A stretch of 64,000 bases of DNA from Lethocerus indicus (GCA_019843655.1 JACDQD010000001.1:38610392-38674391); one strand, 5' to 3'. Shown: positions 1-13,410, counted from the stretch's first letter. Program-made: numbers and translations. The notes: a model not told the origin generated them from the sequence alone.

Positions 1-1533
1 TAAAATGATTAATTTCGATTAACAATGGGAGATGAAACAATTCAATTGGCGCCTTCCGCACACCTACCGGTAGGTCCAGTAGCCGGCGGCTTCATCAGCA
101 GCATCCATACAGCATTGCGGTAATATTCCGAACATCCGCGGTTCAAATTATTAGTTTATACGTTAATTATTGTAGTGAGAGTTTATACGCTGTAGCCTCT
201 AGACGAAGCTAGTTAAACCATTATCCAAATCTGGATCACAAAGTGGAAAACCCAACCTTATTAGGTTGAGAAGTGAGACTGGAATGAAAATTTAGGAACC
301 GCGAATGAACATTGCCTTCGTACCCGATAGTTCGATACCGTTTCAACACGGCTTTGTAAATTGCGAGTTTGTTATCTAAGTTCAATTTCGTTGTCCTAAT
401 TTACGGTTCGAGTCTTTCCACGTATTTGACTAGAAAAAAATATTTGACACGGCGAGCTACCCTCAAGGTGGTTTTACCCCGGAGCCCGAATAAATATACT
501 AGAGCGTTTCTGGGGAGCCCGGTCAGCAATTATTAAAGGTTCGCGATAGGGAGTCGGCGGCCGGTTCATCATCGACAGTGAAAAATTCACAGGGTGACCG
601 ACCCCTCAACTCAACTGGGACCTCCTCTTAATAAGTAAACCCCCTTGCTCGGCGGGAAGCGCAATAAATTCGGGCTCTGGGAGGAGTGCGTTGCATTATA
701 AAAAAAGGACGCGGGGCCGGGCGGAGGAAATCGCGGCCCTCGGTCGGGAAATAACCCATTTTTCCGGGGCGTCCTTTTTTCCCGATCCCCCACTTCTAAT
801 TAAACGCGGGCGGAATAGATGTTCGGCGGGGGAAAAGTGGCGAAATTAATGAAAGGACCGCGGAAAGGCCTAGGACCGGCGCGATTAATTGGAGGGTCCG
901 TCCCAATTCGGGGCACAATTATCCCATAATCGAAGTCGGCCTGAATCGCTTTGACCGAAACGTATATTTTTGTCTCCCCGGTCGGATATTTTTTTTATGT
1001 GATCATCTCTTGCGGGCGGCAAGTTTCGCTCTCAAGACCAACCTCTCATTCCCGCCCTCAGTTTCGCCACCGAGTACTCGCCAGGGACACTTCTCCTCGC
1101 TTCCACCGTCGGATAGCGGAGAACGGCCGAAAGTTCGGTCGAATAAAAACTATACCAACGGCGTATCACTCCACCGCTCCCGTATCCAAAAAAGCCGACG
1201 ACAGCGCCGGGAGACTTCAATGCAAAACACGCCTGAACTGAACTGTAAACATTCCGTGAATAGAAATCGGGCACAACTTTCCCACTAAAGTTCCCATCGT
1301 TTTCTGTCTAAAAAATTGTGTTAATAAACAATTAAATGTAACGGTAAGCAGTGATTCTGAATTTTAACTGCCCAATTCTAATAGGATAAATGATGACAAG
1401 TTTATGTATTTCATGTTAACTTAGGTGAGTGTACCGCTAAAGAATATTGCTTGTAAGAGTGCTCCGTATCCTTGAAAAAGTCGGGAACCAGCGCAATAGG
1501 TAGGGCCTATCTGGCATTTAGTCGAAAGCGGCA
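1..1533. other. Unassigned, non-coding
   Basis: No gene or repeat was recognised. Several 60-96 codon frames overlap on both strands at 611-1288 in GC-rich sequence and share no coding signature. Confidence 0.5.
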
Positions 1534-1537
1534 TTAA

Positions 1538-2051
1538 CCCTTTCGCTACGGCGGTCCCCGCCGCTGAGTGGCTTGCGTGGAACGGAGCACCGTGCCGAAA
1601 GTGCGAACATTAAGCGCGCACAGTCTTTAACATTCGGAGTCAAGACTTTTGTCTCAAAAACGACTTTGTAATATTATAATTTTACTTTGTAATTTAAAAT
1701 GATTATACCACAATATACAATATTTATATAAATTTAATGCAGTTTTATCACGTATAGGTTTCGTTCCTATCTTCTGACGCATCCAAATTACGACTAACTA
1801 TTATTATACAATCGAGTACCAGAAGCCAATGTACACTGTCGAAAGAAATAAACATTGCAATAGCGCTTGTAATTGTTTGCGAACTGAAAACATCGAGTTG
1901 ATAGCATCTGCCTTGATTTTTGGTTCCATTTCTGTAAGAGATGCGGCGTTCGTGTATAAGCGGCGTTTTTTGGCGGGTGGCTATATTCACCCGTCGTCTC
2001 CATGCGGCGTTTCCTGGCGGGTGACTGTAGTCACCCGTAGTAGCGAAAGGG
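1538..2051. mobile_element. piggyBac-like non-autonomous element (514 bp) with TTAA sites
   Basis: The element is bounded by TTAA at 1534-1537 and 2052-2055. It begins CCCTTTCGCTAC and ends with the exact inverse, GTAGCGAAAGGG. A TTAA target duplication plus a CCC-starting inverted repeat is the signature of piggyBac-superfamily transposons. The left tip adds a GGCGG/CCGCC hairpin. The right end has two copies of a sub-terminal repeat of about 45 bases (starting near 1958 and 2002), each carrying a hairpin of the form GGCGGGTG...CACCCG. No transposase frame is present, so this is a MITE-type derivative. The superfamily call rests on ends only. Confidence 0.72.
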
Positions 2052-2055
2052 TTAA

Positions 2056-4277
2056 GAGGAACTCGGTACAACAAAGGTGGCGAGAAAGTAAAAATCCGAC
2101 TCGAGAGTAGCCGGTGCGGAATTCCATTGGTAAACCTGCAAATTGGCCGCGACACTTGCGAGTTGACGTGACCCGGCTTTAAGCAGAGTGGAGGCACAGC
2201 TGGAAATAATGTCTGGATGGTGGGTCCTGAAATAGCCCAGCTGAATCTCGCACGCTACCGTCCCCACGCCCGAGGCTACACAACACCTGGCCAATAATAA
2301 CTCAGAACACAACTGTTACAGGCGATTCCTGAATTTCTTTATTTATTGTACAATCAACAAATAATTATAAGTACAATTACGGTTTATTAGCTTTATTTTC
2401 TTGTCCGTAATATCAATTGTATAAGACGTGCATACACCTCGCATATCATGTGTTTATTCAATTCTCATTCAAACAGAAATATGAAATGAAATTCGTGTAT
2501 TATCCTACCGCCAGTCGTAGTAACCGGGAATATCGCTAAAGTAATTTCGGCAGTTGAAGATTCTAGAAATTATCTCATAAATGTGTTTATGAGACTAAAC
2601 GTGACTAAAACGTCTCGTGAGATATGGAAATAACCCGCGCAAATTTTAATTTAGTAATAACCTTCCCAATTGCCATAACGACATTGTGAACAATTCAAGT
2701 ATATATAGACTTGATACTCGTGTACGTAAATGTAGATAGGGAATGTATCGAATTGGAATATAATCTACGATATCCTATGTATATCCGAAGACAAATAAAG
2801 TATTTGTATTATTGTAGGTTGCGGTGAGTGAAAATACTTAATTGAAACCGGCCGAGGGCTCAGGAAATGGTCTTGAATTTTCAAATTAAGCGTTCGCTTT
2901 AAAAAATAAAAAATAAATCGTTCTTCATTTAGAACGCTGGATCCGTCTGCGTAACGAGCGGGCTTTTTCATTCGCAGGCCTCGTTTAACCGGCGGCAATT
3001 TGTTAAAATTCGCAACATCCGTTTAACGCCGGTTTTTTATTAACCGTGCAGATTTTCCGAGACGATACTGACATGTGTTTATGCAACGCGTTGCTTAGCA
3101 ATGCGGCGTTATTGCGTGCAACGGGTTTTTCGCTTTGCAAACCCGCCTTCGGGGCCTTTTGCGTCCCCTTTTTGAATCACCCTAATTAACTGTGTATTGT
3201 CCCGCTGACAAAAATGCGTAAAACACGAAAGAATTGTTACATTTCGAAACAAGAATGGAAATGGGTTATTTTCCGAACCCCGAGTAGAAATCATCGATAA
3301 CAAAGCGGTCGATAGCATGTTCGTATCCGTAATGGGTATTTTTTTAGAAATTGCGTTGTCGGTCCAAAACCTTACTCGGCCGCGAGACTTTATATTCACT
3401 TCAAAAATACTAATTTACTAGATAATTTACTGACGGGATGCTACAGATGATGACGAGGTAGCTGTTAATACACGAGGTTATACTGTGTTTAAGTCCCCGG
3501 TTTGTTTCATACTCCGTCAACAGAGGTCCGACAGTAAGATACACTCGCCCTGTAAAGGAAAGTTGAAAAATCGAAAATATTTTTGGAAACGTTTGAAAAA
3601 CTTTTTTCCAACATTTTGTCCAAATTTCCGGCAATTAATTTCGGAATTATTAAAGGATGTAGGTAGCAAAGAAATAGGGTGATTTAAACTTTACTGCAGG
3701 TTAAAAACTTTTCTATTATCAATGGAGGATAGAAACGGCCGGTAGGCAATGGCTGACGCGACACAACCACATCGATAGTCTCAATATTCGCGTCGTTAAA
3801 AAAACTTTTCAAGGCAGCGTATTTCGAGGAAAGGTGTCAGCAATTTGTCTTGCGTTAATTACGACCGCACGAATTAAAGGTTTCCCGTATTAAAGAAATA
3901 GCGGTGCAATCCGCATTAAGATTTGAACACTAGTCTTCGTCTAGCTCAGCGTGAAAGCCAAGGCTGAAGGACTCTCATCGATCCTGGTGGCTGTATCAGG
4001 ACACAGAGATGAATTTATTGATGGGCGGTAAATTAGACGGTGTCGGTTGGGTAAAGGGGACACGTGTAGGACAGAGCCGCTGAATTATTAAGAGCGGCAA
4101 ACGCGGCACCCCACTTCTCCGCCACTCCTCAATTTTTCAGCCCGACCCTAGCATACCACTAGATAATTCCGGCGGCTAAAACGGCTCCCCCAATATTAGG
4201 AGGGGCCGATTTGCGCGGTACAAGTGAAGCAACTGACTCGTACAGACAACCATCCCGTGGCCCAAACTACTCACGAT
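2056..4277. other. Unassigned, non-coding
   Basis: AT-rich sequence. The block at 2335-2400 (TTTATTGTACAATCAACAAA) has a weak partner at 30895. Open frames up to 96 codons look random. Confidence 0.5.
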
Positions 4278-4314
4278 GCTACTGAAGACGGCGAGCGGCC
4301 GAAACCGGTCTGGC
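4278..4314 (+). ncRNA. Hammerhead-like motif, best-preserved core
   Basis: GCTA, CTGAAGA, CGGC-loop-GGCC, GAAA, CCGGTC, TGGC. All core boxes and the GTC triplet are intact. Stem I pairs GCTA with TGGC using one T-G wobble, a change that keeps pairing compared with TAGC in other copies. ACCGGT is self-complementary. The family tail follows, with GGGGAGACAGGAAACCGAGA. The first position of stem II is C opposite C, which is not a pair. Confidence 0.5.
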
Positions 4315-4935
4315 GTAAGAACAAAACGGCGAGGGGAGACAGGAAACCGAGAAAACTGCTTTTTTTTATTTCAATTTCCAAAACCCCCGTCTTTCTTAGA
4401 CGAAATAAGGAGATCCGGGCGGGGAAACATCTGTCTTTACTTGGGCTCAGTCCCAAGGTAATTTTTTCAGTCTTAGAAGAAATTCCCAATTGCGGAGTGT
4501 GTTTAACCGGATTAGCTCTCGCCGCCCTTCTTCCCTCTCTCTGTCGCAATTAATAATCCGCATTTAAGCACCCCCCACCCCCCGTCACCATCTCATGCTC
4601 CTTTTTCCAAGGGGCTCGGCTGATTATTCGAATTGGAAATATTGGCTTTCAAATATAAGTGGCCCTGTGAAAAACCAAGGTTCACATTTGTAATCTTAGG
4701 GTACCTATGCCTTAGGTCACCTTCGTGAAGCCCAACATTTTTGAATTGGGTAATTGAAAAACTGCTCTAAAAAAGTAAGCCATCGAAGTTGCTCAAATTA
4801 AAAAAAATCAATTAATAATCTTTAGCCTGAATCTTTTATTTGAAATTTGGGGCACATTTAATGCCGAGTGAAACCCAGTATTTTAACCCGCTCTTGGTTC
4901 TTAATTTCACTTCACTTGTACTTTGTTTTGTTTAC

Positions 4936-4995
<60 letters not shown>

Positions 4996-6610
4996 GGACA
5001 GTATGCGTACGCGGAAATTCACCTTATGGGGCAGTCAAAGAGGATATTAACAGGATCCCCGAAACACCTGCATTTAACCATCATTTATAAAAGGACAAAA
5101 AAATAAAGGAGGAGACAATTTTGGACGACAGTAATTAATTTAGCCAACGGTTGTGCTGCAGACCATATTACTCTGTTATTAATCAGCGATTAAAGCCTCC
5201 TTCGAGACCTTTCTCCAATATGTTCTGTCCTTGTTTCGGTGTATGGGAATGCATTTATAGATTGGAGACCGAAAAACTTAAAAACTACCGTATAATTCAT
5301 TTCCCGAGTCACTGTCGGTTATATTGAACGACGAAAAGAGTTGGTTTTAACAGACTCAATATCTCCGGGTAGTGGCGATAAAACACGGCAAGCGCCGACT
5401 CCGGTGTATAGACTGTGCCGAAACTTGACAATACTCAAAATTATTGCAAAGTCGGTCGGTCGTTTCGGGAGCGGTAGAGCCATGACTGGGGAGGGTGGAA
5501 TATCGGGCTGGGCGTAAAACCCGGCCTGTATCCTAGGAATAAATTTCTCTCGCAGGCGTCGGCGACCGGACTCGTAAAAACCGCGCAATTATTTAAAAAA
5601 CATTCGGCCGTATAACAACGGCAGTATAACGTTTACGGAGGTTAGAAGGAGTTTATAAAACGCACCGGTCGGTCCCCTCCACGACCATTTGGTTTGGGGG
5701 TTGTGGATTTCGCTAAAAAAGAAAAGAATATCGGGCGGATGCCACAAGCCGGGGTTTTACCACTTCCGGTTTTATAATCAGGTCCCGACGGGGATTCCGG
5801 ATTATATACAGGGTCGGTATCCGTTTTTGTTTCTGCAGCTTTATCTCGCTTAGATTTTACGTCGACTGAGGTTTTATTCCGTTCGCCGGTGTTACAGCTA
5901 TTCGATCGATTGCTCCTTGTTCTCTACTTATTTCTATAGCGATATTTAAGACCGAGTCGTCTATTGGCAGTAATTCCGGGTATGATACGGTCAACATTTT
6001 TCTTTATTCGAAACGAACTTTGAATCGATATCGATTTATTTTTATATATCGATGATAACTATATTAGCTTGGACCCGGTCGTTAAATCGCCGGCTTTTGT
6101 CCAAATTTAAACCGCGTTAAAGCGCAATCCCTCGTATTATTTTAATCTCTATCATGGGGGCCATCAAACGGAGCCGCGAAAATTCTAGAAATTTCTCCTA
6201 CCACGACGAAATTCACCGAGCGTCGAGTGCAATTAGAGCTGTTATCGAGCCGGGAGCTGAGAGCGGATCCCCGTGGGAATACGGCCGCCAATTTAGAGAC
6301 AGGGCGCATTTTCTCAGCTGTCGTTTACGCGTTCGGGACAAACAGGAGGGTCATATCCGGAGGGGGAAATAAACAATATTTAAATTACTAAAGCCAGGGG
6401 ATTATAAATCCCTGTTTTCCCTTACCGGCAACTCCATCTAAGGCAAGCTTCATTCGTGTCCTACATTTCTAAGTTACCGACGGTCATCTTATCTGATCGG
6501 TTATGGAGTCACTTCGGGAGTTTATACAGCTTAACAAAAAAAAACCGGTAACTAAAATACCCATAGCCGTATCAAAAGAATCGATATAGACCGTAGACTA
6601 ATTCCACCAA
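4315..6610. other. Unassigned apart from (TA)27
   Basis: The first 60 bases continue the hammerhead-family tail. Beyond the microsatellite nothing was recognised. Confidence 0.5.
4937..4990. repeat. (TA)27 microsatellite
   Basis: A pure TA dinucleotide run. It makes a 60-codon open frame of Ile-Tyr repeats that is not a gene. Confidence 0.97.
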
Positions 6611-6752
6611 GAGGTTCCACCAAGACATCCGACATCGCTCGCATCCAGAGATTCCGATTGAAGGTACTTCGAACTATCCTTAATACCCCCGGTACGTTGT
6701 TCACTGCGACCTTAACGTCCCTACAGTTGAATTTATAAAATCCCGTTTAATA
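6611..6752 (+). repeat. Repeat family D copy
   Basis: CATCCGACATCGCTCGCATC, CAGAGATTCCGATTGAAGG, CCCGGTACGTTGTTCACTGC and GAATTTATAAAATCCCG occur in this order, as in the copy at 12186. No frame or structure was recognised. Confidence 0.45.
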
Positions 6753-8454
6753 AAGATATAAAATAACAATGAATCTGAGAAAACTACCGTATTGTAAAAA
6801 TAATAGTTTCAGCAGAATTTACAGATAATCCAAGTTCTTATGTACAGGGATAATCCATTACCGACACCCAATAGGGGAAGCTCATACGGAGAAGACTGGA
6901 TACGACAATAGTAAAATGGAACTGGATCAGAAAAACCGTAGAAACCGCGGTTGCAAATTTAAACCTCGACTGGGGGTTTGTTTTCCGGGCGCCGATTGGC
7001 TGGGAGGGCGTCAATATCGGGTCTGTCTGAAAGCGGCCGTCTTATTGGTTCCCGCCGGCGGACATTATTGGGATCCGATCCCGCAATTCCGAGCCGCGGT
7101 TTTACCCCGACGGAATTCGCCTAATACCACTCGTATTTCGACCGTTTCTTAGAACGGACCTCGCGGCCTACAACCGTGACAACAACAGAGGGACCGTTAT
7201 CGCCCGTTTCGCAGCCGCTACTGCACCGGTTGTACGGATATTCGGATGATCGTCACGTACACGTACCCTCCCCCGAGATTTGCCTAGACCTGGCATATTT
7301 CCCGACCGCCAATTCGGTCCTCGGACCAAAACTAGATATTTTTAGTTCTCTAGTAAAATGGTAAGATTTGAAATTGGACCAAAATTTCTTTCAACACCCG
7401 ATACTCAGGTGTCAGATATAAATACGTGAGACTAGAAATGAGAATATCGGAGGCTATATATTGTCCACATATTCAGTGGATATATATCATAGAAATGCCT
7501 GCTATTTTAAATAAGTATGTTATTATAAGTTATATAAACTCATGGGGTATGGCGTAAACCTAGTCCATTCTCGGCGGTCTATTATCCACTAGAAAATTTC
7601 GACCGAACAAACCAGCGGAGTCTACGGCCTTAGACATTTAAGCTACCGATGAAGCATAAACTACACAATTTTTTGAGTCGAAGTACTGAAAGATATTTCG
7701 CGCGGTATTTGTGGAAAAAGCCCGCCAACGGACTTTCCAAATAACGATATTGCACTGTGTGCATATAGTTTCCGTGGATATATATATTTTTTTCTTTTCC
7801 TAGGTAAATCAGAAATATATTATTATATTCTATATATAATATATATATCCGATTACAAAATTTGGATCGAATTATGCTACAAGCAGAATGCAAGCCAATA
7901 AATGGAACGGCCTGAATAACGTGTCTGTCTCAAACGAACATACGGTCGCCCCCGCATTATTGTTTGACGTAAATTAATCAAAAATTTAAACAAATGCGGA
8001 GATCGATTCCGAGATGTCCGTCGTGCCGCTGTGCAATGTGGTACATGGGTTTTTTTCCATTTCAGTGGCTCGCTGAGGAAAGTCTATGACTTGAGGGATG
8101 GGGGAGGGAAGCGACGTTTTAAAGCGACGTATCAGTATTCATGACAATGCCGCAATCTCCTGAATAAACGGAGACCCCTCCGGAAGGGGGGCTTGAAGAA
8201 TTGAATTACAACGTGGAAAAGGGCAGTCCAGTACATCTCTCTGACCTCCCTTGGCGCTCAGTAGCGACACGGATTATAATAAATGCTTTTTCGAAGTGTT
8301 ATTAAGACTAGGATTACGAAACTTTGTCTTAATGCATTCGAATTCCAGTAGGGAGATTACAATAAACTTTCGCATTTTATTATTACCACTTGGGCCGACT
8401 TTCATCCATCCAAAGAGGGATATATATAATGAAGTTTAGCTTTTTAGAAAGTTT
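6753..8454. other. Unassigned, non-coding
   Basis: No gene. AT-rich runs lie at 7780-7850. The frames at 6916 and 7176 lack family resemblance and splice signals. Confidence 0.5.
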
Positions 8455-8543
8455 TGTACTTTTGAAATTCTCTATGCGGTATACCTATCTCTACGGTAGG
8501 CATGGCGTCGGCACCTAAGAAACGTCCGTAAGCCTAGTGTTAA
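8455..8543 (+). mobile_element. TTAA-ended repeat terminus (piggyBac-like family K), copy 1
   Basis: The sequence runs TTTTGAAATTCTC, TGCGGTATACCTATCTCTAC, GTCCGTAAGCCTAGTG and stops at TTAA (8540-8543). Five copies in the window share this order and each ends in TTAA, as expected for an element that targets TTAA. I infer a piggyBac-like terminus; there is no coding sequence to confirm it. Confidence 0.48.
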
Positions 8544-11500
8544 TATTTGACGGTTCGGCCCTTTATGTAAAATTGAGAGAAATACATAGATTATCCCCCC
8601 TCCCCCAACCGCCGGGAAAATTCCGAGCCTCCCGGAGGTCGGAAAAACAAAAAACGGGGTTCCGGCAATTCCCGCAAAGGGTCCTAGAGGATACGAGAGG
8701 GGCCCCGAGTTTATTCGCGGGGGATGAAAGCCGAGTAGCAAATAGAAGGACCTCGGCCGTTGGGTGGAAACACTCCGAATGCTCGGCGAGGTTTCCGGTC
8801 ACGTATGCCTGTTAATTTCCTGGGTACGCCGGCCGAACAACTTTCGAAAGCGCCGACGCGCCCCCACGCACGAACAATCCACCCGTCCCCGCCAATCCAA
8901 ACTACCGACCGCAGGATTAATTCGTTAGTATTTTTCGGGAACTCAGAAATTATCGCGAATGTGACAGCCAAAGCGAGAGTGAATAGGCGCCCCCTAGTAA
9001 CACGTTGAAGGATAAATATATGCAAAAAATTAGATAACTTAGCAGTAGTTTAGTTATTTTCGTTCTATTCTAGATTAAATTTTCCTATTATATGTTATGT
9101 GTCAACGTTTGAGTTGGAAAATTAAAAAAAAAATAAATATTATATTGTCATCTACTTAATTAAGGTAACTGTGATATTTTTTCTCGCTATAACTTTCTGT
9201 AACCCCCGTTGCATTAGCTCGGTTTGAACGAACGACGTATCCACACCGTCGATACCGTTGATTAAACGTTGAGTCAAAAGCAAATTTGAACGGGAGACCG
9301 GCGCTGGCCGTGTTTAAACCGCCGTCAGAAGAAACTCTAATTAAACGGGTTAAAATTGTGGCCGAATTAATTCGCAGCCGACACATCTACAAGCCGACGG
9401 TTTACGATTCCCAGGTTCTGGCTGCACAGATGAAGAAAGGTAGAATAAACAATTTTGTTTATTGAATATATATATATATATAATCATTTCTAAATGATTA
9501 AATGTAAATTCTTCAACGTTCTTCCACTAAATCTTCTCCATCCACTTCTCTTATTTTATGGGGACTTAATTAAAAGGAAGACCATTCTTCGGTTTCCTCT
9601 TCTTTATAATTGATACCGGCCACCTAACGGCTACATTAATAGGCTATATATTTGCTGAGTTAAATTCGGTCTTAAATGGTTCGGGAAGAACGGAAGCTGG
9701 GTAAGTAGTGTTAACACCGGACTGGAAGTGTAGACCCGCATTTCCATGATCGGGCCGTGCGGTTTTCACCCCTCGTCTTGCGACATTTTATTTACCGAAC
9801 CTTACTTTGAGCTTTGAAACGCCAGTTGAAAAGCCATCGAGAAGAAATCGAGAAACGGCTCGGGTAGGGCGATTGCGAGTGATATGCGGCTATTGTGTTC
9901 GCCCTGTTACCGAGTTAGACCGCCTTTCAAGTTTTCAGAACCCGCTTGAATAGACTTCGTATACTGCGAAAGGCCCCTGTATATCGGATATGTTTTTTTA
10001 AAGAAGTTTGATATAAGAAAAATGTATCAGTTCGGTTTACCTGCCTTGGCGATATTTAAGAATAAGCAAAATAACAAAATAAATGAGAAATTAAATTCCG
10101 GAAATGACCATATTCGCTACCGGCGATGGAAAAAGCCGAAACCGGCGACGATGAAGATTGGAACGGCGCTTGATACTATACTAGCACAGCACGCCAGACC
10201 GCTTTAGTATACACGAGCGCCGTGATTTGTAGTTTCCATTGATATCATAAGGACACTATTGAAAAGATTAGGGAAAGTTTGCTACCGAATGTTTCATAGA
10301 GTACCAATTAATAACATATAAGAAGACCTTATCAGTTCGAAAATGTAAACATGCGAAAAATATAAGTAACGCGATTTGTCGGAGAAATTCGAAATGACTT
10401 AGTTACTATCCCAATGCTTTAGTTCTTTTCTTTTTACAGGAGGAAAACCTTTCGTCGGAAGGCCGAGACCTTCAGGGAATAACAATACCTGAATCCCTAC
10501 CAATCCTTGGCTATATATCTAGATTATAGGATCGGACACGTAAATCTGTTTTTCTTCTTCAGTACCGAATCTAGTAGGACTTTCCGAACCATGGGGGAAT
10601 TCTGTATGTCCCGCTTGAGAAAAAAGAAATCGGGAACGCAAAATCCGAATTTTCCTCGCAAAGGCAACAATCCTCCTACTCCTCCATTGTAAAAGGAACT
10701 CAATTTGCGGGTTGTGGGGGATGGTGGCGGTGTAGAGTCTAGACCGCGGGGATGAATTAAATTAGGTAGGCTAAATAGGAGGGTCTCCCTCGGCCCGTAC
10801 CCCATCCCCCGAACCCCTAACAATGTTTTCCTTAACCGGTTTACTTATTAAGATCCATAATAAGTTCTTGCCGCGCTCCTATTTAAAACGATACGCCCTC
10901 GACGACGCGTCGTCTCCCTCCCTGTGAACAATATCCGGTTTGACAAGAAGGTTGCAATTCAATGTATTGTATTATGTACAATACATTGAACACAATATTG
11001 TACATATTAAATTAAACGAAGATATGTAATTTGGCGTAGTTGGAACAACCGCGAGGGATTACCGGCTCGATTACTGCCAGCTCATTCTTCAGAATTTCAG
11101 TAAATTTTAATTCAATTTATTACAATTAATTTATTTTTTAAAGATATATTTAATGCATTTAATATTAAATTATTGTTTATTACAACCCCCAGGTAAATGG
11201 AAAGCATTTTTTCGATTCTAGTTAATTGGGACACTTTTAATTGATGTTCGCACGTCTTTCGTGACGGGTTAGGGGCTACAGGCCCCAGGTATTCATAATA
11301 TTTCGTTAATAATATAATTGGCCGCGTGATCTGAACATACCGGAAACATAAAGAAATAAAATGTTAGAAAAAGGGGGAAAGCATCCGCGGGGTTTCTCCT
11401 CCATTATTGTCGCTTATTGTATTTTACAGTTGTTACAATAAACCTGTTACAAAAAATAATACAATTAAGTGTCTATATAATAGCTAAAATAAAATGTTTA

Positions 11501-12021
11501 TATATATTTATATGTTTCGGCATGTTTTTACATAAGGGAAGTAAAACTGCTGCAAAGTCGCAACTACTAGTTTGACTCGGGAAATATTATAACTTCGAAA
11601 AGAGAATTGAAAAGGCGAAGTTCAGAAGAAAGGTCCGTCCAGTTAAGGAAGTCCTCGTTATACGGTATTTGCAACTGCCTTTCTTATGGGCAATGTACTT
11701 AAGAAACTTGTTTCGGGACGCACCGAGTTACGAGAACACTTAAAGGGTGGGGTAATTTAATTCCAAAACTGTTAACAAGGGGACTTCGGAAGGATGGAGG
11801 CAGTGTCGCCAGTTTTTAAAGACCTGCCCAGTCGCCATTTAAATTCAACGTGCAGTTCATATTTATACCCGGTAATCGGTAAAATGGCCCATTTTTGATA
11901 TTGCATTCGTGTTTGTAAAAACGTTACCAACAAAACAGGGAAAACAATGAACAACAGACATGGAGGTTATATGGTCTCACAATAGAAAACACTAGTTTCT
12001 AGCGTGTACTTACATTATCAC
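8544..12021. other. Unassigned, non-coding
   Basis: A GC-rich patch at 8590-8900 produces overlapping frames on both strands, typical of composition. A short (AT)n lies at 9465-9482, the hairpin at 10958 and a piece of the 25.37 kb repeat at 11321. Confidence 0.5.
10958..10990. repeat. Perfect 13-bp stem hairpin
   Basis: TTCAATGTATTGT (10958-10970) is exactly inverted by ACAATACATTGAA (10978-10990) around ATTATGT. No flanking element was recognised. Confidence 0.85.
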
Positions 12022-12075
12022 TTATTAACTTCCGGCCGGATCGTGTAATACTGTGGGAAAGCCTCGGGTTAACAG
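12022..12075 (+). repeat. Repeat family C left-end fragment
   Basis: TAACTTCCGGCCGGATCGTG followed by TAATACTGTGGGAAAGCCTC matches the left end of the family. Confidence 0.42.
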
Positions 12076-12185
12076 TGGTTGTTTTCAAACAAAAAACGAG
12101 TTTCTTCCGCAACCCTACACCCTATAGCACCTATAGAAGTTCAATTTGTTTTTAATTTGTATAACATTACGGCATCTAACTACGG

Positions 12186-12338
12186 GGTTCCAACTAGGAC
12201 AGCCGACATCTTTCGCATCCAGAGATTCCAATCGAAAGCCCGCCGAACCGCCCATAATGCCCCCTCGGTATGTTTCAAATCGCACCCTTCACTGTGACCC
12301 CAACATAACGGCAGTTGATGAATTTATAAAATGCCGGT
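12186..12338 (+). repeat. Repeat family D copy
   Basis: GCCGACATCTTTCGCATCCA, GAGATTCCAATCGAAAGCC, TCGGTATGTTTCAAATCGCA, CCCTTCACTGTGACC and GAATTTATAAAATGCCGG give the fullest copy. Confidence 0.48.
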
Positions 12339-13373
12339 ACAAAAAGAGTATCACCGTATACGAAACGCCCTTATTTTCAGAGCCATCATGTATACTGAAT
12401 AATTACACGTATGAACACACTGCACTAAGGATAAGAAAATAAATATGGGAGCCGCGAGAATACATCGTAAATTTATTATTCACCTTGTATATAGGGAAGT
12501 ACAATATAGTCGGATGCCAAGCGTTATTTGAAAATATTACCGAGAAGCGTCAAAGGAAACCGGCCGCGACAGAACGCAATATTTGTTCGGTAAAAAACGA
12601 CCCTACTCTCTGTTGTCTTCTTATACCTCCTTTTCTTCCTAAATTGTCCACTTTATCCGCCCAAATGCCTGATTAAATAAATTCGAGGTTGTTTTTATTT
12701 TATTTTAATTTCATGTCGCGACTACAATTCTAAGAATTATATATATTGACAGCGCGATTTGATAACATTAACAAATTATAAGTACCCTAATAGGTAGCAG
12801 TAGCAGTGCTGTTTCAATATTCGTTCGGGTTATATATAATGAATGGTGAGCAAGGTAGAAAATGGTTTTTCCAACTTAACTAGTTTTAGCTACTATGTAT
12901 GTCAGTGAATTTTGGACCCTAATCAAATACCTTTTAAAAGTAACCTTTTAAAGTTCAGTTGAATTTATATCTTTTTTTTGACGTATCTGTATTTTGCCCG
13001 CCCAAATCCCCGTGTATTTTTCGCCCAACCTTTTTCTTCTGTTTCCTTGTTCCGACAAAACAAAAAAAATAACGGCGCAATTTCATCCCGCGATACTATC
13101 TCGCGTGTTTTTCGATGCTTTCGGGTGGGGGAAGGGGGCGCTCCTCTCGCCCGGTGGTGGGTTATCGCCTTCGGTAATTGAGCCCGAAGATAAGGATCGG
13201 GAGCCCCGTTTGAATTTCAACGAGAGGTCGAGGCCCGAATTAATTTTATTTGTTCAAACTCAAACGCCCCCTTCACCCGATCGCAAAAGCTCCTTTACCT
13301 ACGTTTCCAAGGGAAAAAAACCATTTTGTAGTTTCCACGATCTTCCGCCTCCTCTCGCCGGTTTGTCGTCTTG
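12339..13373. other. Unassigned between repeats
   Basis: Contains the R2 fragment and the lead-in to the hammerhead copy. The GC-rich 12990-13330 stretch gives the longest open frame (183 codons), which ends inside repeat sequence. Confidence 0.5.
12711..12772 (+). repeat. Repeat family R2, partial copy
   Basis: The family consensus contains CGACTACAATTCTTTAAAAT, GACAGTGCGATTTGATAACA and ACTTTTGACGGAGAATCCAC. This copy keeps the first two blocks. Confidence 0.5.
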
Positions 13374-13410
13374 GCTATATCGGTTTCGGTTGCTCGCCAT
13401 CTTCAGTAGC
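13374..13410 (-). ncRNA. Hammerhead-like motif
   Basis: On the minus strand: GCTA, CTGAAGA, GGCGAGCAACC, GAAA, CCGATA, TAGC. Core boxes and stem I are intact and the triplet is ATA. The stretch on the right (13430-13460, with TTGCACTGTCACTTAC) matches the pre-hammerhead arm of elements 1 and 2. The left flank (CTCCTCTCGCCGG) matches the tail. A 183-codon open frame crosses this region by chance. Confidence 0.47.

Noticed and set aside
3944..3990. tRNA A box (TAGCTCAGCGTG)
   Set aside because: No matching B box within the expected distance and no cloverleaf.
8470..9025. Cluster of five overlapping open frames
   Set aside because: They cover both strands of one GC-rich patch with no motif or codon bias singling one out.
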